A stretch of 64,000 bases of DNA from assembly GCA_963422445.2 (NCBI GenBank), contig OY729512.2, forward strand, positions 2,232,001 to 2,296,000, written 5' to 3'. Numbering within the stretch: position 1 is the stretch's first letter; every line of letters begins with the position of its first letter. Of this stretch, positions 48,021 through 56,363 are shown piece by piece. The stretch is from G963422445 sp963422445. GTDB lineage: Bacteria > Pseudomonadota > Alphaproteobacteria > Thalassobaculales > Thalassobaculaceae. The notes beneath the pieces were generated by a model. The model worked only from the letters and a program-made list of their open reading frames with translations, did not search any database and was not told the DNA's origin. Position numbers and translations under genes: made by a program.

Positions 48021-49515
48021 AGCTTCTTGCAAAATTGCCGGCCCGACCGGTTTTTTGCCTTGTCGAGGCTGATTTTGTTGTCGAGGGCCTGGGTTTCGGG
48101 GCCACCTCGTGGTATGTTGTGTTTCCACAACAACAAGATACCGAGGAGGTGACCCCGATGACCCTTGGCTCGACCCTATCCGATCTCTGGCGCCGATTTC
48201 AAGGGGACCTTTTCCCTGCGTTGGCCGAGGCGGTCGGTCCTCTCCTGGAGACGCACAAGCGCTTCGTGACAGCTCTCGATCTCGTCAAGGTGGAGGGCTT
48301 CGTCGATGGGGTGTGGACCGGTCCGGGTCGGCCCCGGGAGGATCGCCAGGCGCTGGCCCGTGGCGTCATCGCCAAGGCGGTGTGGGGTCTGCCGACGACC
48401 CGCCACCTGATCGACAGGCTCAAGGTGGACCCGACGTTGCGCCGACTGTGCGGCTGGTCGCGTGTCGCGGAGATCCCGCGTGAAGCGACGTTTTCGCGGG
48501 CGTTTGCCGAATGTTCGCAGTCCCGTCTTCCGGAGAGGATGCACGCGGCTCTGGTTGCAGAGACACTGGGCGATGCGCTCATCGGCCACGTGTCGAGGGA
48601 CCCGACGGCCATCGAGGCCCGGGAGACGCCGGCCCCGAAGCCGAAGGTCAGGACGCCGAACCGCAAGCGCGGCCGGCCCCGCAAGGGCGCGGAGAGGACG
48701 AAGGAGCCTGGGCGTCTCGAACGGCAAGCGAACGGGCTGGATCTCGATGAGATGCTCGACGCGCTGCCGAAGGTCTGCGATCACGGGGCAAAGAAGACTG
48801 CCAAGGGGGTCATGGAGGCTTGGCGCGGTTACAAGCTGCCTATCGACACAGCAGACTGCGGGGTGCCGCTGAGTACCGTCCTCACCTCGGCATCCGTCCA
48901 TGACAGCCAGGTCGCGATCCCGCTGGCGATGATGACCGCCGGGCGTGTGACCAATCTCTACGATCTCATGGACGCGGCCTATGATGCCAGGGAGATCTAC
49001 CAGATGAGCGAACGGCTTGGCCATGTGCCGATCATCGATGTCAATCCGCGCCGGGACAAGGACCTCAAGGAGGAGCGAGACCGGGAGGCCCGGGCCCGGC
49101 GTGCAATAGGCCATGTCGATCCCGAGACCGTGCGGGTCCGGATCCGGTCCGGTGTCGAGAGGACCAACGCCCGCCTCAAGGATGAGTGTGGCGGGCGTCA
49201 TGTCCGCATCTGCGGACATTCCAGGGTCGCCTGCCATCTCATGGTCGGCATCCTGGCCCTGGCGGCTGACCCGTTGATACGTCTCGCCGTCCCATAGCGC
49301 GCTCCGACAACGCATACCGACCCTTCGCGGCCCTCTCGAAGAGAGGGGCCCGGAGAGGTGTGTCCTGATGTCCGCAAAGGTCCCTGTTTGTTCTCATCGT
49401 CTCTGATGAGACACCGCAAATCCATGGATTCCGACCTCCAGGTGCAGAGGTGACCGGGATCAACCGACCGATCCGGCCTCACCGGACCCTGGGGACAGGA
49501 ATTTTGCAAGAAGCT
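48021..49515 (+). mobile_element. Complete DDE insertion sequence, about 1.5 kb
   Basis: Inverted repeats AGCTTCTTGCAAAATT lie at 48021 and, in reverse, end at 49515. The transposase is intact. It lies about 25 bp from the right end of the neighbouring IS5. I found no certain target duplication. Confidence 0.75.
48158..49297 (+). CDS. DDE transposase (unassigned, IS5/ISNCY-like), intact
   Basis: 379 residues starting MTLGSTLSDLWRRFQGDLFP after a very strong GAGGAGGT ribosome-binding site. The N-terminal part has GLPTTRHLIDRLKVDPTLRR and EIPREATFSRAFAECSQSRL, with HVSRDPTAIEARETP (probable first Asp). A basic Pro/Arg/Lys linker (RTPNRKRGRPRKG) is next. The C-terminal part has YDLMDAAYDAREIYQMSERL (second Asp) and IRSGVERTNARLKDECGGRH (Glu). 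The frame is uninterrupted. With the IS630 it is the best candidate for current activity in this window. Confidence 0.85.
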   Translation: MTLGSTLSDLWRRFQGDLFPALAEAVGPLLETHKRFVTALDLVKVEGFVDGVWTGPGRPREDRQALARGVIAKAVWGLPTTRHLIDRLKVDPTLRRLCGWSRVAEIPREATFSRAFAECSQSRLPERMHAALVAETLGDALIGHVSRDPTAIEARETPAPKPKVRTPNRKRGRPRKGAERTKEPGRLERQANGLDLDEMLDALPKVCDHGAKKTAKGVMEAWRGYKLPIDTADCGVPLSTVLTSASVHDSQVAIPLAMMTAGRVTNLYDLMDAAYDAREIYQMSERLGHVPIIDVNPRRDKDLKEERDREARARRAIGHVDPETVRVRIRSGVERTNARLKDECGGRHVRICGHSRVACHLMVGILALAADPLIRLAVP

Positions 49516-49643
49516 TCGTTCGAGTTTCATTAGCCGCGGCGCAGTTTGGATCTGCCCCAAAATAGCGTGCGGAGATCGACAATTTGGCGAAATTCACCTG
49601 GGTGGCACCTCAGAAGAACGAATGTCTAGACCCATCTTTCTGA

Positions 49644-50572
49644 GAGCCTGACCTAAAACTGGTTGGGTGGTCTCGCATGGTGTATCTTCGTGGGTGAACA
49701 AACACACCATGGGAGCATATCATGCCCTGGAACGAGACCACCCGGAAGCAGTATAGCCGTAAGATGGGGCGTTACGAAAGCGATCTGACCGATGCCGGGT
49801 GAGCATTGCCGAACCCGCTTCTTCCACCGTCGCGCCGGCCTGGTCGTCCCCGTCAGGTGGACCTGCGCGACGTGGTGAACGCGATCGCCTACATGCTCCG
49901 GACAGGATGCAGTTGGCGGGCATTACCGAAGGATTGTCCGGCGTTTGCGACGGTTCAGACCTATTTCTACGCGTGGTCCCGGTCGGGGGTCCTGGAGCAG
50001 GTTTGCGCCCGTTTTACGACGCTTGAGCGGCTCCGGTCGGGGCGTAGTGCGGATCCGAGCGCGGCCATCATCGACAGTTGAAGCGGGCAGCGAGGAATGC
50101 GGCGACGATGCTGGCAAGATGATCAAGGGCGGCAAGCGTCATCTTGCCGTCGACGTCGACAGCAACACGCTTGCCGCCCAGGTCCATCCGGCGCATATCC
50201 AGGACCGGGATGGCGCGCGTCCCTTGTTGCTGGCGTTGCAGGCCGGTCAGGACACGGTGCAGACCGTGTTTGCCGACGGCGCCTATGGCGGCAACAAGCT
50301 GGCAAGCACGCTCAAGAAAGCGAATGGCCCGATCACTGTGGAGGTCATCGGAAAACCCAGGGACGCCAAGGGGGTCGTCGTCATGTCCCGGCGCTGGGTG
50401 GTCGAGCGCACCTTCGGATGGCTGCGCCGCTGCCGGCGCCCCTCCAGAGACTTCGAGCGATCCATCGCCAGCGCCCTCGCCTGGCTCCTTCTGGCTCTGA
50501 GCCGTGTTCTCATGCGCCGCCTCGGACGCATACAAGTCACTGTCACTAATTGATATCATTATGATTCAGACA
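49644..50572 (+). mobile_element. IS5-family (IS1031-like) element, decayed
   Basis: The left end GAGCCTGACCTAAAAC is of the IS1031 type. The right end, read inward from about 50572, is GTGTCTGAATCATAATGATA, a weaker match. The interior codes a broken transposase. Ends are approximate. Confidence 0.55.
49722..50553 (+). pseudogene. IS5-family (IS1031-like) transposase with stop and frameshift
   Basis: The frame starts MPWNETTRKQYSRKMGRYES and reaches DLTDAG, then TGA (49800-49802) where the family has Trp (DAEWAL). The same frame continues LPNPLLPPSRRPGRPRQVDL and AIAYMLRTGCSWRALPKDCP until a stop at 50079-50081 after AAIIDS. The rest is in the next frame: DDAGKMIKGGKRHLAVDVDS, TVFADGAYGGNKLASTLKKA and VMSRRWVVERTFGWLRRCRR with the Glu. 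The segment between IIDS and AGKMIKG is shorter than usual, so a small deletion probably caused the shift. Confidence 0.85.
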
Positions 50573-50829
50573 CTGAGACATTCAATAACACGGCTTGGTG
50601 ATCCCGCACGCCACCCAATTTCTTGACTTTGAACGCCGGACATATGATCGCGCCTGACTCAGCGCTCCGATTTTGTTTCAAATCACATTTGCAATGCGGG
50701 ATGTCCACATGCGGATCAAATTCGGCCCGTATATCAGGCAGTCGATCCGCCCGCCCCGGCCATAGCTGGACATTCATGTCTGACTGGCGACTGGTGATTT
50801 CAACGAGACGTCCATTATCAGACAAAGGT

Positions 50830-51190
50830 TTATACCTGAGTGTCCGGTGTGATGAACATTTTGTAGGTTGCTGGCGTGATTGCGACGCCGATACCGAGGA
50901 TGGTGTAGAAGACGGCGTGACGAGTTCGGCGGCGGTTGAAGCGGAAGACGACCTCATCGAGGTCGGATTGCAGATGTTGGCGGCGGCGACCGTGGTAGAC
51001 GTCCAGTGCCCAGGTTTTGAGATTGGCGAAGACGCGATGATCCCGGGGCAGGACGACAGGGGCGGCCCTGTTTCCAACGACGTGCGGGTTGTGTGACGCG
51101 GACGCGCCGGGATCGCCGGTCCCGCCGTCGGTCCTGGCGGTGGCGCCGGTGGCGCGGTTGGCATCCAGGAAGGCGTGCAGGCTGTGATCT
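50830..51190 (-). pseudogene. IS1595-family transposase, C-terminal fragment 2
   Basis: LHAFLDANRATGATARTDGG, then NPHVVGNRAAPVVLP, RVFANLKTWALDVYHGRRRQ and HLQSDLDEVVFRFNRRRTRH: the C-terminal half of an IS1595 (ISXO2-like) transposase. The N-terminal half is absent; upstream sequence is the M48 peptidase gene, so the fragment truncates that gene. It closely matches the fragment at 36970-37157 on the plus strand. Confidence 0.7.
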
Positions 51191-51951
51191 GCGCCAGGCG
51201 GATCCGGCCGGCTCCACCCTCGCCGACGGCGGGAAAGGCGGTAAGTGCCTGCCGATTGGCGGCAACCCGTTCCACGGACGGCGGATGGGTCGCGAACAGC
51301 CCTGCAAGCCAACCGCTGCGGCAGCCTTTGGCAAGGGTGACGAATTCTTGCTGCAATGTCACGGCCGCCATCGTATTATGGTTAGCGTGATACATGTATT
51401 TCATGTCGTAAAAGTTGGTCGCGTTCTGCGTCACGGCTATACTGGCGACCTGTCAGACTAAGAGCGATCTTCGCCCCGAGATCGGCGCAACCAGCATTTC
51501 CGGACCCGCCAAGGGCCAGCTCGATACCCTTGAACAATATTCCACGCTCCACGGCGCATGCACGATTTCGCGGCCTAGGACAGCAGCGAATTCAGCCTCG
51601 TTCTCAAGCTCCGTGAGCAGGCCGCGGGTGACCGCAATCTTGCCGCCAGGCAAGTGCCTAGGCGTTCGGCGTATCATCGTTCAGAACGATAAACTCTTAG
51701 GGTAACGTCCGGTCGCTCGCCGCCGTCACTCGCCGTCCGACCGAAGTAACGTATTCCGCCAACCCGGGGTCCGCGCGGTATAGCCCGCCGCCGACCTGCT
51801 GGGCCGGGCTGAACTCCCGGTTGCCAAGCGCGATCTCGTCCTCCTGCGACAGAAGCGAGAACTGCCTCTCCTGTGTTATCGAATTGACGGTACAGCCGAC
51901 AAGAATATTCAGGACGACAATGAGCGCGAGCAGTACAGTCCGCAAACGCAT
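51190..51951 (-). pseudogene. M48-family metallopeptidase lipoprotein, heavily decayed
   Basis: It starts MRLRTVLLALIVVLNILVGC, a lipoprotein signal with LVGC lipobox, then FSLLSQEDEIALGNREFSPA typical of BepA/LoiP-like M48 proteins. Lesions follow: TAA after DRTLP where Tyr is expected, TAG after NDDTPNA where Trp is expected, a one-base insertion before PGGKIAVTRGLLTELENEAE, HExxH changed to REIVH (zinc His lost), and at least one more shift. A last frame has YDMKYMYHANHNTMAAVTLQ and GCRSGWLAGLFATHPPSVER, the M48 C-terminal part. It is cut by the IS1595 fragment. Periplasmic chaperone/protease function is surely lost. Confidence 0.82.
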
Positions 51952-52238
51952 GGGCGTCTCCCTGACAGTCATCGAGCGCAGTGGAAATATACTGGTATCA
52001 AGCGGTGCTTCAATAGCCTCGGGCCGCCATCACCCCGTTCAGAATGGCCCCGACATGACATTTCACTCTTTGCGCCAGACATTGTCGATCGTTCGACACC
52101 GGTGATCAGAAACGTCACGGGTTTGATGCCCGGGACGATGCAAAACGGGGGCTTCAAGGTTTCAAGTCCAGCGATCCATTGCGAAACGTCCTTGCTCCGC
52201 CGATTGACGCAGATATCTGACAACTCGTATGTAGCAGC
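51952..52238 (+). other. Divergent intergenic region, M48 pseudogene / anmK
   Basis: 287 bp that should hold the anmK promoter and the former M48 promoter. I see no other gene, and no strong ribosome-binding site directly before the anmK ATG. Confidence 0.4.
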
Positions 52239-53336
52239 ATGCATTATGATATCTTTACGGTGATCGGCCTGATGAGCGGAACCTCAATGGATGGGGTCGA
52301 CGCTGCTCTCTTGAAAACTGATGGACTGCAGTATCTTGAAACCGGGCCGTTTCTGACCCTGCCCTACGACGACGCATTCCAACGCGACCTGCGCAACCTG
52401 ATAGCGTCCCGTCAGGAGCACCGTGCGACCGAACGCGCACTCACACACTATCATGTCCGAGCAGTGGCGGCCCTGCTCAGCCTGGCCTCCCTGTCGTCAT
52501 CCGACATCGATTTTGTCGGGTTTCATGGGCATACCATCCACCACGACCCGGAGAACGGCCGGACCTGGCAAATTGGTGACGGGCCCGATTTGGCCAGGGA
52601 GCTTGGCATTGATGTCGTCTACAATTTCCGCGCCAACGATGTCGCCCTCGGCGGACAGGGGGCTCCGCTCGCTCCGGTTTACCATCGTGTGCTCGCAGCC
52701 GGGTTCGAAAGGCCGCTAGCCGTGCTGAACATTGGGGGTGTGGCAAATGTGACTTGGATCGGCCCAGGTGATTTCAATCTGATTGCTTTCGATACCGGTC
52801 CAGGCAATGCCTTGATCGATGACTGGGTCGCTCCTCATACGGATAACCGATTTGATGACGGAGGCAGAATAGCGACGGCGGGCGTCGCATCGCCCGAGAG
52901 GCTCTCCGCGTTGATGGCACATCCATATTTTTCTGCCGAGATTCCAAAGTCGCTCGACCGACGCACGTTTTCTTGCGCGGCCGCGAAAGCCGTCGAAGGG
53001 TTATCTGTTCAGGATGGGGCAGCGTTATTGACAGCGTTTACCGTGGAATGCATAAAGGTTTCCGTGCACCACCTGCCATCGCCGCCGCAACGCTGGATCG
53101 TTATCGGCGGCGGCCGACACAATACCGCGATCATGACCGGCCTGGCGCGGCGATTGGAGTGCGAGGTTATTTCCGGTGAGGATGTTGGCTGGTTTGGCGA
53201 CGCCGTCGAAGCTCAGGCATTCGGGTATCTGGCCGCGCGGCACCTGCTCGGAGAGATGATCAGTTATCCCCAAACGACCGGCGTCCCCTATCCGGCGTCC
53301 GGCGGCATACTCGCTACAGTCCCGAAGGCGGAATAA
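52239..53336 (+). CDS. anmK: Anhydro-N-acetylmuramic acid kinase
   Basis: 365 residues. VIGLMSGTSMDGVDAALLKT is the phosphate-binding N terminus, followed by VGFHGHTIHHDPENGRTWQI, VLNIGGVANVTWIGPGDFNL, AFDTGPGNALIDDWV and WIVIGGGRHNTAIMTGLARR. It phosphorylates and opens 1,6-anhydro-MurNAc in peptidoglycan recycling, giving MurNAc-6-phosphate. Length and motifs are complete. It lies divergent from the M48 remnant; the tyrS-to-anmK neighbourhood is common in alphaproteobacteria. Confidence 0.93.
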   Translation: MHYDIFTVIGLMSGTSMDGVDAALLKTDGLQYLETGPFLTLPYDDAFQRDLRNLIASRQEHRATERALTHYHVRAVAALLSLASLSSSDIDFVGFHGHTIHHDPENGRTWQIGDGPDLARELGIDVVYNFRANDVALGGQGAPLAPVYHRVLAAGFERPLAVLNIGGVANVTWIGPGDFNLIAFDTGPGNALIDDWVAPHTDNRFDDGGRIATAGVASPERLSALMAHPYFSAEIPKSLDRRTFSCAAAKAVEGLSVQDGAALLTAFTVECIKVSVHHLPSPPQRWIVIGGGRHNTAIMTGLARRLECEVISGEDVGWFGDAVEAQAFGYLAARHLLGEMISYPQTTGVPYPASGGILATVPKAE

Positions 53337-53594
53337 TTCGACCATATGCGGGTCTGGTGTCCATAACGAGGCATTTTAGCGTTATCACGGAAGTATTATC
53401 TGGATATCTTCCGCGATTATCCCTTCGGTAGATTGTTTAAACTGTAACAAATTGGCGATTATCGTTTTCTCCAAGCCAATTGATTATTTCCATAAACACA
53501 CGAACGGATATATTTCCACCGCAATTCAAATAGTTACTAAAATTTTCGGCTGACATTCCTGCTATCTCTGCGAATTTTCGAAAGTAATCATTTT

Positions 53595-54326
53595 GGGTCT
53601 TGCCTAGTTGAGGGGATTTTGCCGGAGGTAGCGTAGCAGGGTTTTGTACTTGTCGGCATGGCGATGGTTGTATCGCCATTCGGTTTCCTGGAGGTGCAGG
53701 TGGAAGGTGTGTCTGGGCAATCCCTTGAACTTTGCCAGCCGGACCTTTGCTAACCCCCAGAAGCCCTCGATGCCGTTGATGTGGACGGTGCCATTTGCAA
53801 ACTCGTCCTTGGAATGTTCGACGCGGAAGTGACCGTAGCCGAGATCGACCAGCCCGTTGTAGCCGCCCCAGCCATCGGAGTTGATGACGGTACGGGGGTC
53901 CACCCGGCCGCGGAGATGCCCTGCAGGGTCGGGCGGGAGCAGTCAGGCACGATCTCGGTGTAGACTTGGCCCTGGCGCTCGAAGATGCCGAAGACGACGG
54001 TCTTGCCGTAGGCGCCGCGCCCGCGCCTGCCCTTGACCCGGCGCGCCCCGAAGAAGCTCTCGTCGACCTCGACGATCCCGAACAGCGGACGCTGGGCCTC
54101 GCAGGCAGCCAGGATGCGTTCCCGCAAGCTGCGGTAGAACCGGTTCACGGTGTTGCGGTTCAGACCGCTCAGCGTCGCCGCCTGGAGGGCTGTCAGATCG
54201 GCGGCGAAGTAACGAACCAGCTCGCGGACCTTGCCCTCAGAAATCCTCGAACGCCTCGCGTACTTGTTCTTCATTGCCATGCCTAGGCTTAGCACACATC
54301 ACAAGACACTCAGCTAGGCAAGACCC
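53595..54326 (-). mobile_element. IS1595-family element (IS1016-like), about 730 bp
   Basis: The ends are GGGTCTTGCCTAGTTGAGG at the left and GGGTCTTGCCTAGCTGAG read inward from 54326. The flanks ATCATTTT (53587-53594) and ATCGTTTA (54327-54334) match at six of eight bases, consistent with an old 8-bp target duplication. The transposase is frameshifted. Confidence 0.85.
53604..54280 (-). pseudogene. IS1595-family transposase with a frameshift
   Basis: MAMKNKYARRSRISEGKVRE, LSGLNRNTVNRFYRSLRERI, FGIVEVDESFFGARRVKGRR (first Asp) and GKTVVFGIFERQGQVYTEIV are in the first frame, ending after DCSRPTLQGIS near 53905. The second frame has VINSDGWGGYNGLVDLGYGH (second Asp), NGTVHINGIEGFWGLAKVRL and FHLHLQETEWRYNHRHADKY, stopping at 53604. 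One shift near 53905 separates them. Confidence 0.85.
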
Positions 54327-54482
54327 ATCGTTTATCGTCTTCGACATAGATTTAGAATATCGAAAGACCGGTATTAACATCATTAGAAAATATATAATCA
54401 ATCGACTTCGATAGTCGTTTATATCTATTATAACCGGCTTCTCGACTCCCTTCTCGACCAATATTTTTACCCGAATCTCATT

Positions 54483-54604
54483 AACCGCTTATGCACGTAG
54501 CTCCGGTTGCGAGAGTTTGCCGCGAGAAGTTGAATCCTACCGGTCCATTTGGACGGTTTTCGATCAACATATTGATCAAGCCGGAGCCAAGTGCATAAGC
54601 GGTT
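54483..54604. repeat. Long-armed inverted repeat, copy A
   Basis: The left arm at 54483-54506 contains AACCGCTTATGCACGTAGCT then CCGG. The right arm at 54581-54604 is its inverse with two mismatches. The spacer is 74 bp and contains a smaller palindrome GATCAA-CATA-TTGATC. The arms match those of copy B (58035-58147) almost perfectly, while the spacers are unrelated. It lies in AT-rich non-coding DNA. Confidence 0.8.
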
Positions 54605-55281
54605 TAAGGAATTATTTCTGCTCGGCATCTTGATTCATAATATCTACCACAATTATCACGGATATCCTATGCTAAATTTGAACTCTGATCGTGCGGGTTT
54701 ATGATAACATACAGCGAAGTTATTTTTAAAATTTGTTCATTAAACGAGATTAAATCGCCGAAGAAAACGGGATTTTCTATCTTTCTTAACAAGAATTCCT
54801 GTCGCCAAACTTTTGTCATGGACTCGCTCTTTACAGCGTGGGATCACCGTGCTACCATTAGTGCTGACTGTGTACCCACTTCAGATCACCCCTTATGTTC
54901 ATCGGCTGTCTTTGACATTCCCGATCTCAACCATTGCCACAGGTAACAGATTTCCACCATTTGAAAGATCCGCCTGCTAATTGACTCTCGGATCATCGAT
55001 CCGTCCAAAACATTGGGACCGTAACGCGACCGGTGGAAAATTTACATGTTCGCCTCATCACAGACTTCGTTCGCTTATTATTTCCACTAATCATTTTCCA
55101 ACCGTTTAAAGTGCCTCTCCATCCGGCAAGAACGACGATCGATTTTCGATGCGTTGCCGCCCCGACATTGGCAGCAATCCGCAGGGTCATTCTCACGATC
55201 AAAATCAACAAGCCATGGTGATCCGCTCTTGTCCTTCAAGATTTCCTGGTTGCGCACCTGACGTAAAATGGTCTTCGATTA
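54605..55281. other. AT-rich non-coding stretch
   Basis: About 680 bp with lower GC than the rest of the window. A plus-strand frame at 54701-54946 (81 codons) and a minus-strand frame at 54993-55211 (72 codons) are open but have no recognisable domain; I do not call them genes. The right end is the IS5 copy 2. Confidence 0.4.
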
Positions 55282-56119
55282 GGGCGTGTTCACACTAATG
55301 TTCAATGATGCTATCATGTTGGCTGGTCCCTCGTCAGCGAGTCATCGGTATGGAACTCAGCCAAGCCCAGTACGAACGCATCGCCCCGCATTTGCCGGTC
55401 CAACGCGGCAACGTCGCCGTGTCCAACCTCCAGGTGCTCAATGCCTTCCTCTATGTCGTCGAGCACGGCTGCAAGTGGCGCGGACTGCCGCCTCGCTTCG
55501 GCAAGTGGCACACCGTTTACACCCGGATGAACCGGTGGTCGAAGAACGGCGTGCTCGCGCGGGTCTTCGAGCACCTGCAGCGCGAGCGGATGGTGCATGT
55601 GACGCTCGATGTGGTCTCGCTGGACAGCACCAGCGTGAAGGTCCATCCCGATGGTGCCGGGGCGCTGAAAAAACGGTTCGCAATGCATCGGCAAGTCACG
55701 GGGCGGATGGAATACCAAAGTTCATCTGGTTGCCGCAGATGAGCGAGCGGCCGTGACCTTCGCGCTGTCTGCCGGCCAGGCCCAGGATGCGCCCGAAGGA
55801 CGCAAGCTACTCGAACGTCTGGGGCGCCAGAAGACACCCCGGTCCCTGCTGATGGACCGTGCATACGAAGGCGACACGACACGGCGGTTGGCGTCAGCGC
55901 CGGGGTTTGCGCCAGTGGTGACGCCGCTCAGGACTCGTACCGCTCCCTGGAAATACGACCGGCAGTTGTACAAACGCCGCAATGAGGTGGAGCGGCTGTT
56001 CCGACGGCTCAAGGGCTTCCAGCGCATCTTCACACGCTACGACAAGCTCGACGTCATCTTCCTCGGCTTCATCACCTTCGCGCTCATCGTCGAGGCACTG
56101 CGTTAGTGTCAACACGCCC
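55282..56119 (+). mobile_element. IS5-family element, copy 2 (full length)
   Basis: The ends are GGGCGTGTTCACACTAATG (left) and GGGCGTGTTGACACTAACGC read inward from 56119. TA flanks lie at 55280-55281 and 56120-56121. It is the same IS as at 544-1304 but in the other orientation and about 77 bp longer. Confidence 0.88.
55350..56106 (+). pseudogene. IS5-family transposase, shifted at an A tract
   Basis: It starts MELSQAQYERIAPHLPVQRG. The frame breaks at six A residues (about 55668-55673, GALKK then RFAMHRQ). The family frame resumes one base on: CIGKSRGGWNTKVHLV-like sequence, RSLLMDRAYEGDTTRRLASA, then YKRRNEVERLFRRLKGFQRI with the Glu. Copy 1 has eight A at this place and no shift. Either an A-tract slip inactivated this copy or a recoding event restores the frame. 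Unlike copy 1 it keeps the complete Asp-to-Glu segment. Confidence 0.8.
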
Positions 56120-56363
56120 TAGGTCGGAGAGCCGCATCATGACAGTTTCGAAATCATCGGATTTCAAATCCGGTGGACACCCTCTTTGATCGATTCGTTG
56201 ACCTGTGGCATGATTTTGTGAACAGCCTCATGTAAATTGGATCGCAACTCAAGGGGAGGGCTGAAGCCCATGGTACTTTGGTCGGGACGATCCTGACATT
56301 CATATCGCAAAAATCCCCTCACCATGTTGGTATGATTGAAGCAACGGCTCTGGGAGGTAGTAG

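Larger units (their letters stand above)
53437..54347 (-). pseudogene. Small putative HTH protein split by an IS1595 element
   Basis: Upstream of the IS, the minus strand has ATG (54345-54347) coding MSKTIND. Downstream of it the frame continues YFRKFAEIAGMSAENFSNYL and NCGGNISVRVFMEIINWLGE to a stop at 53437. Removing the IS and one 8-bp flank joins these in frame into a protein of about 56 residues. The spacing of helices (AGMSAENFSNYL, then SVRVFMEIINWLG) resembles a Cro/XRE helix-turn-helix, but the match is weak. Codon use is AT-richer than neighbours, suggesting recent acquisition. Confidence 0.5.

Noticed and set aside
54701..54946. 81-codon plus-strand frame in the AT-rich patch
   Set aside because: No domain, no clear ribosome-binding site, and low-complexity tail; not enough to call a gene.
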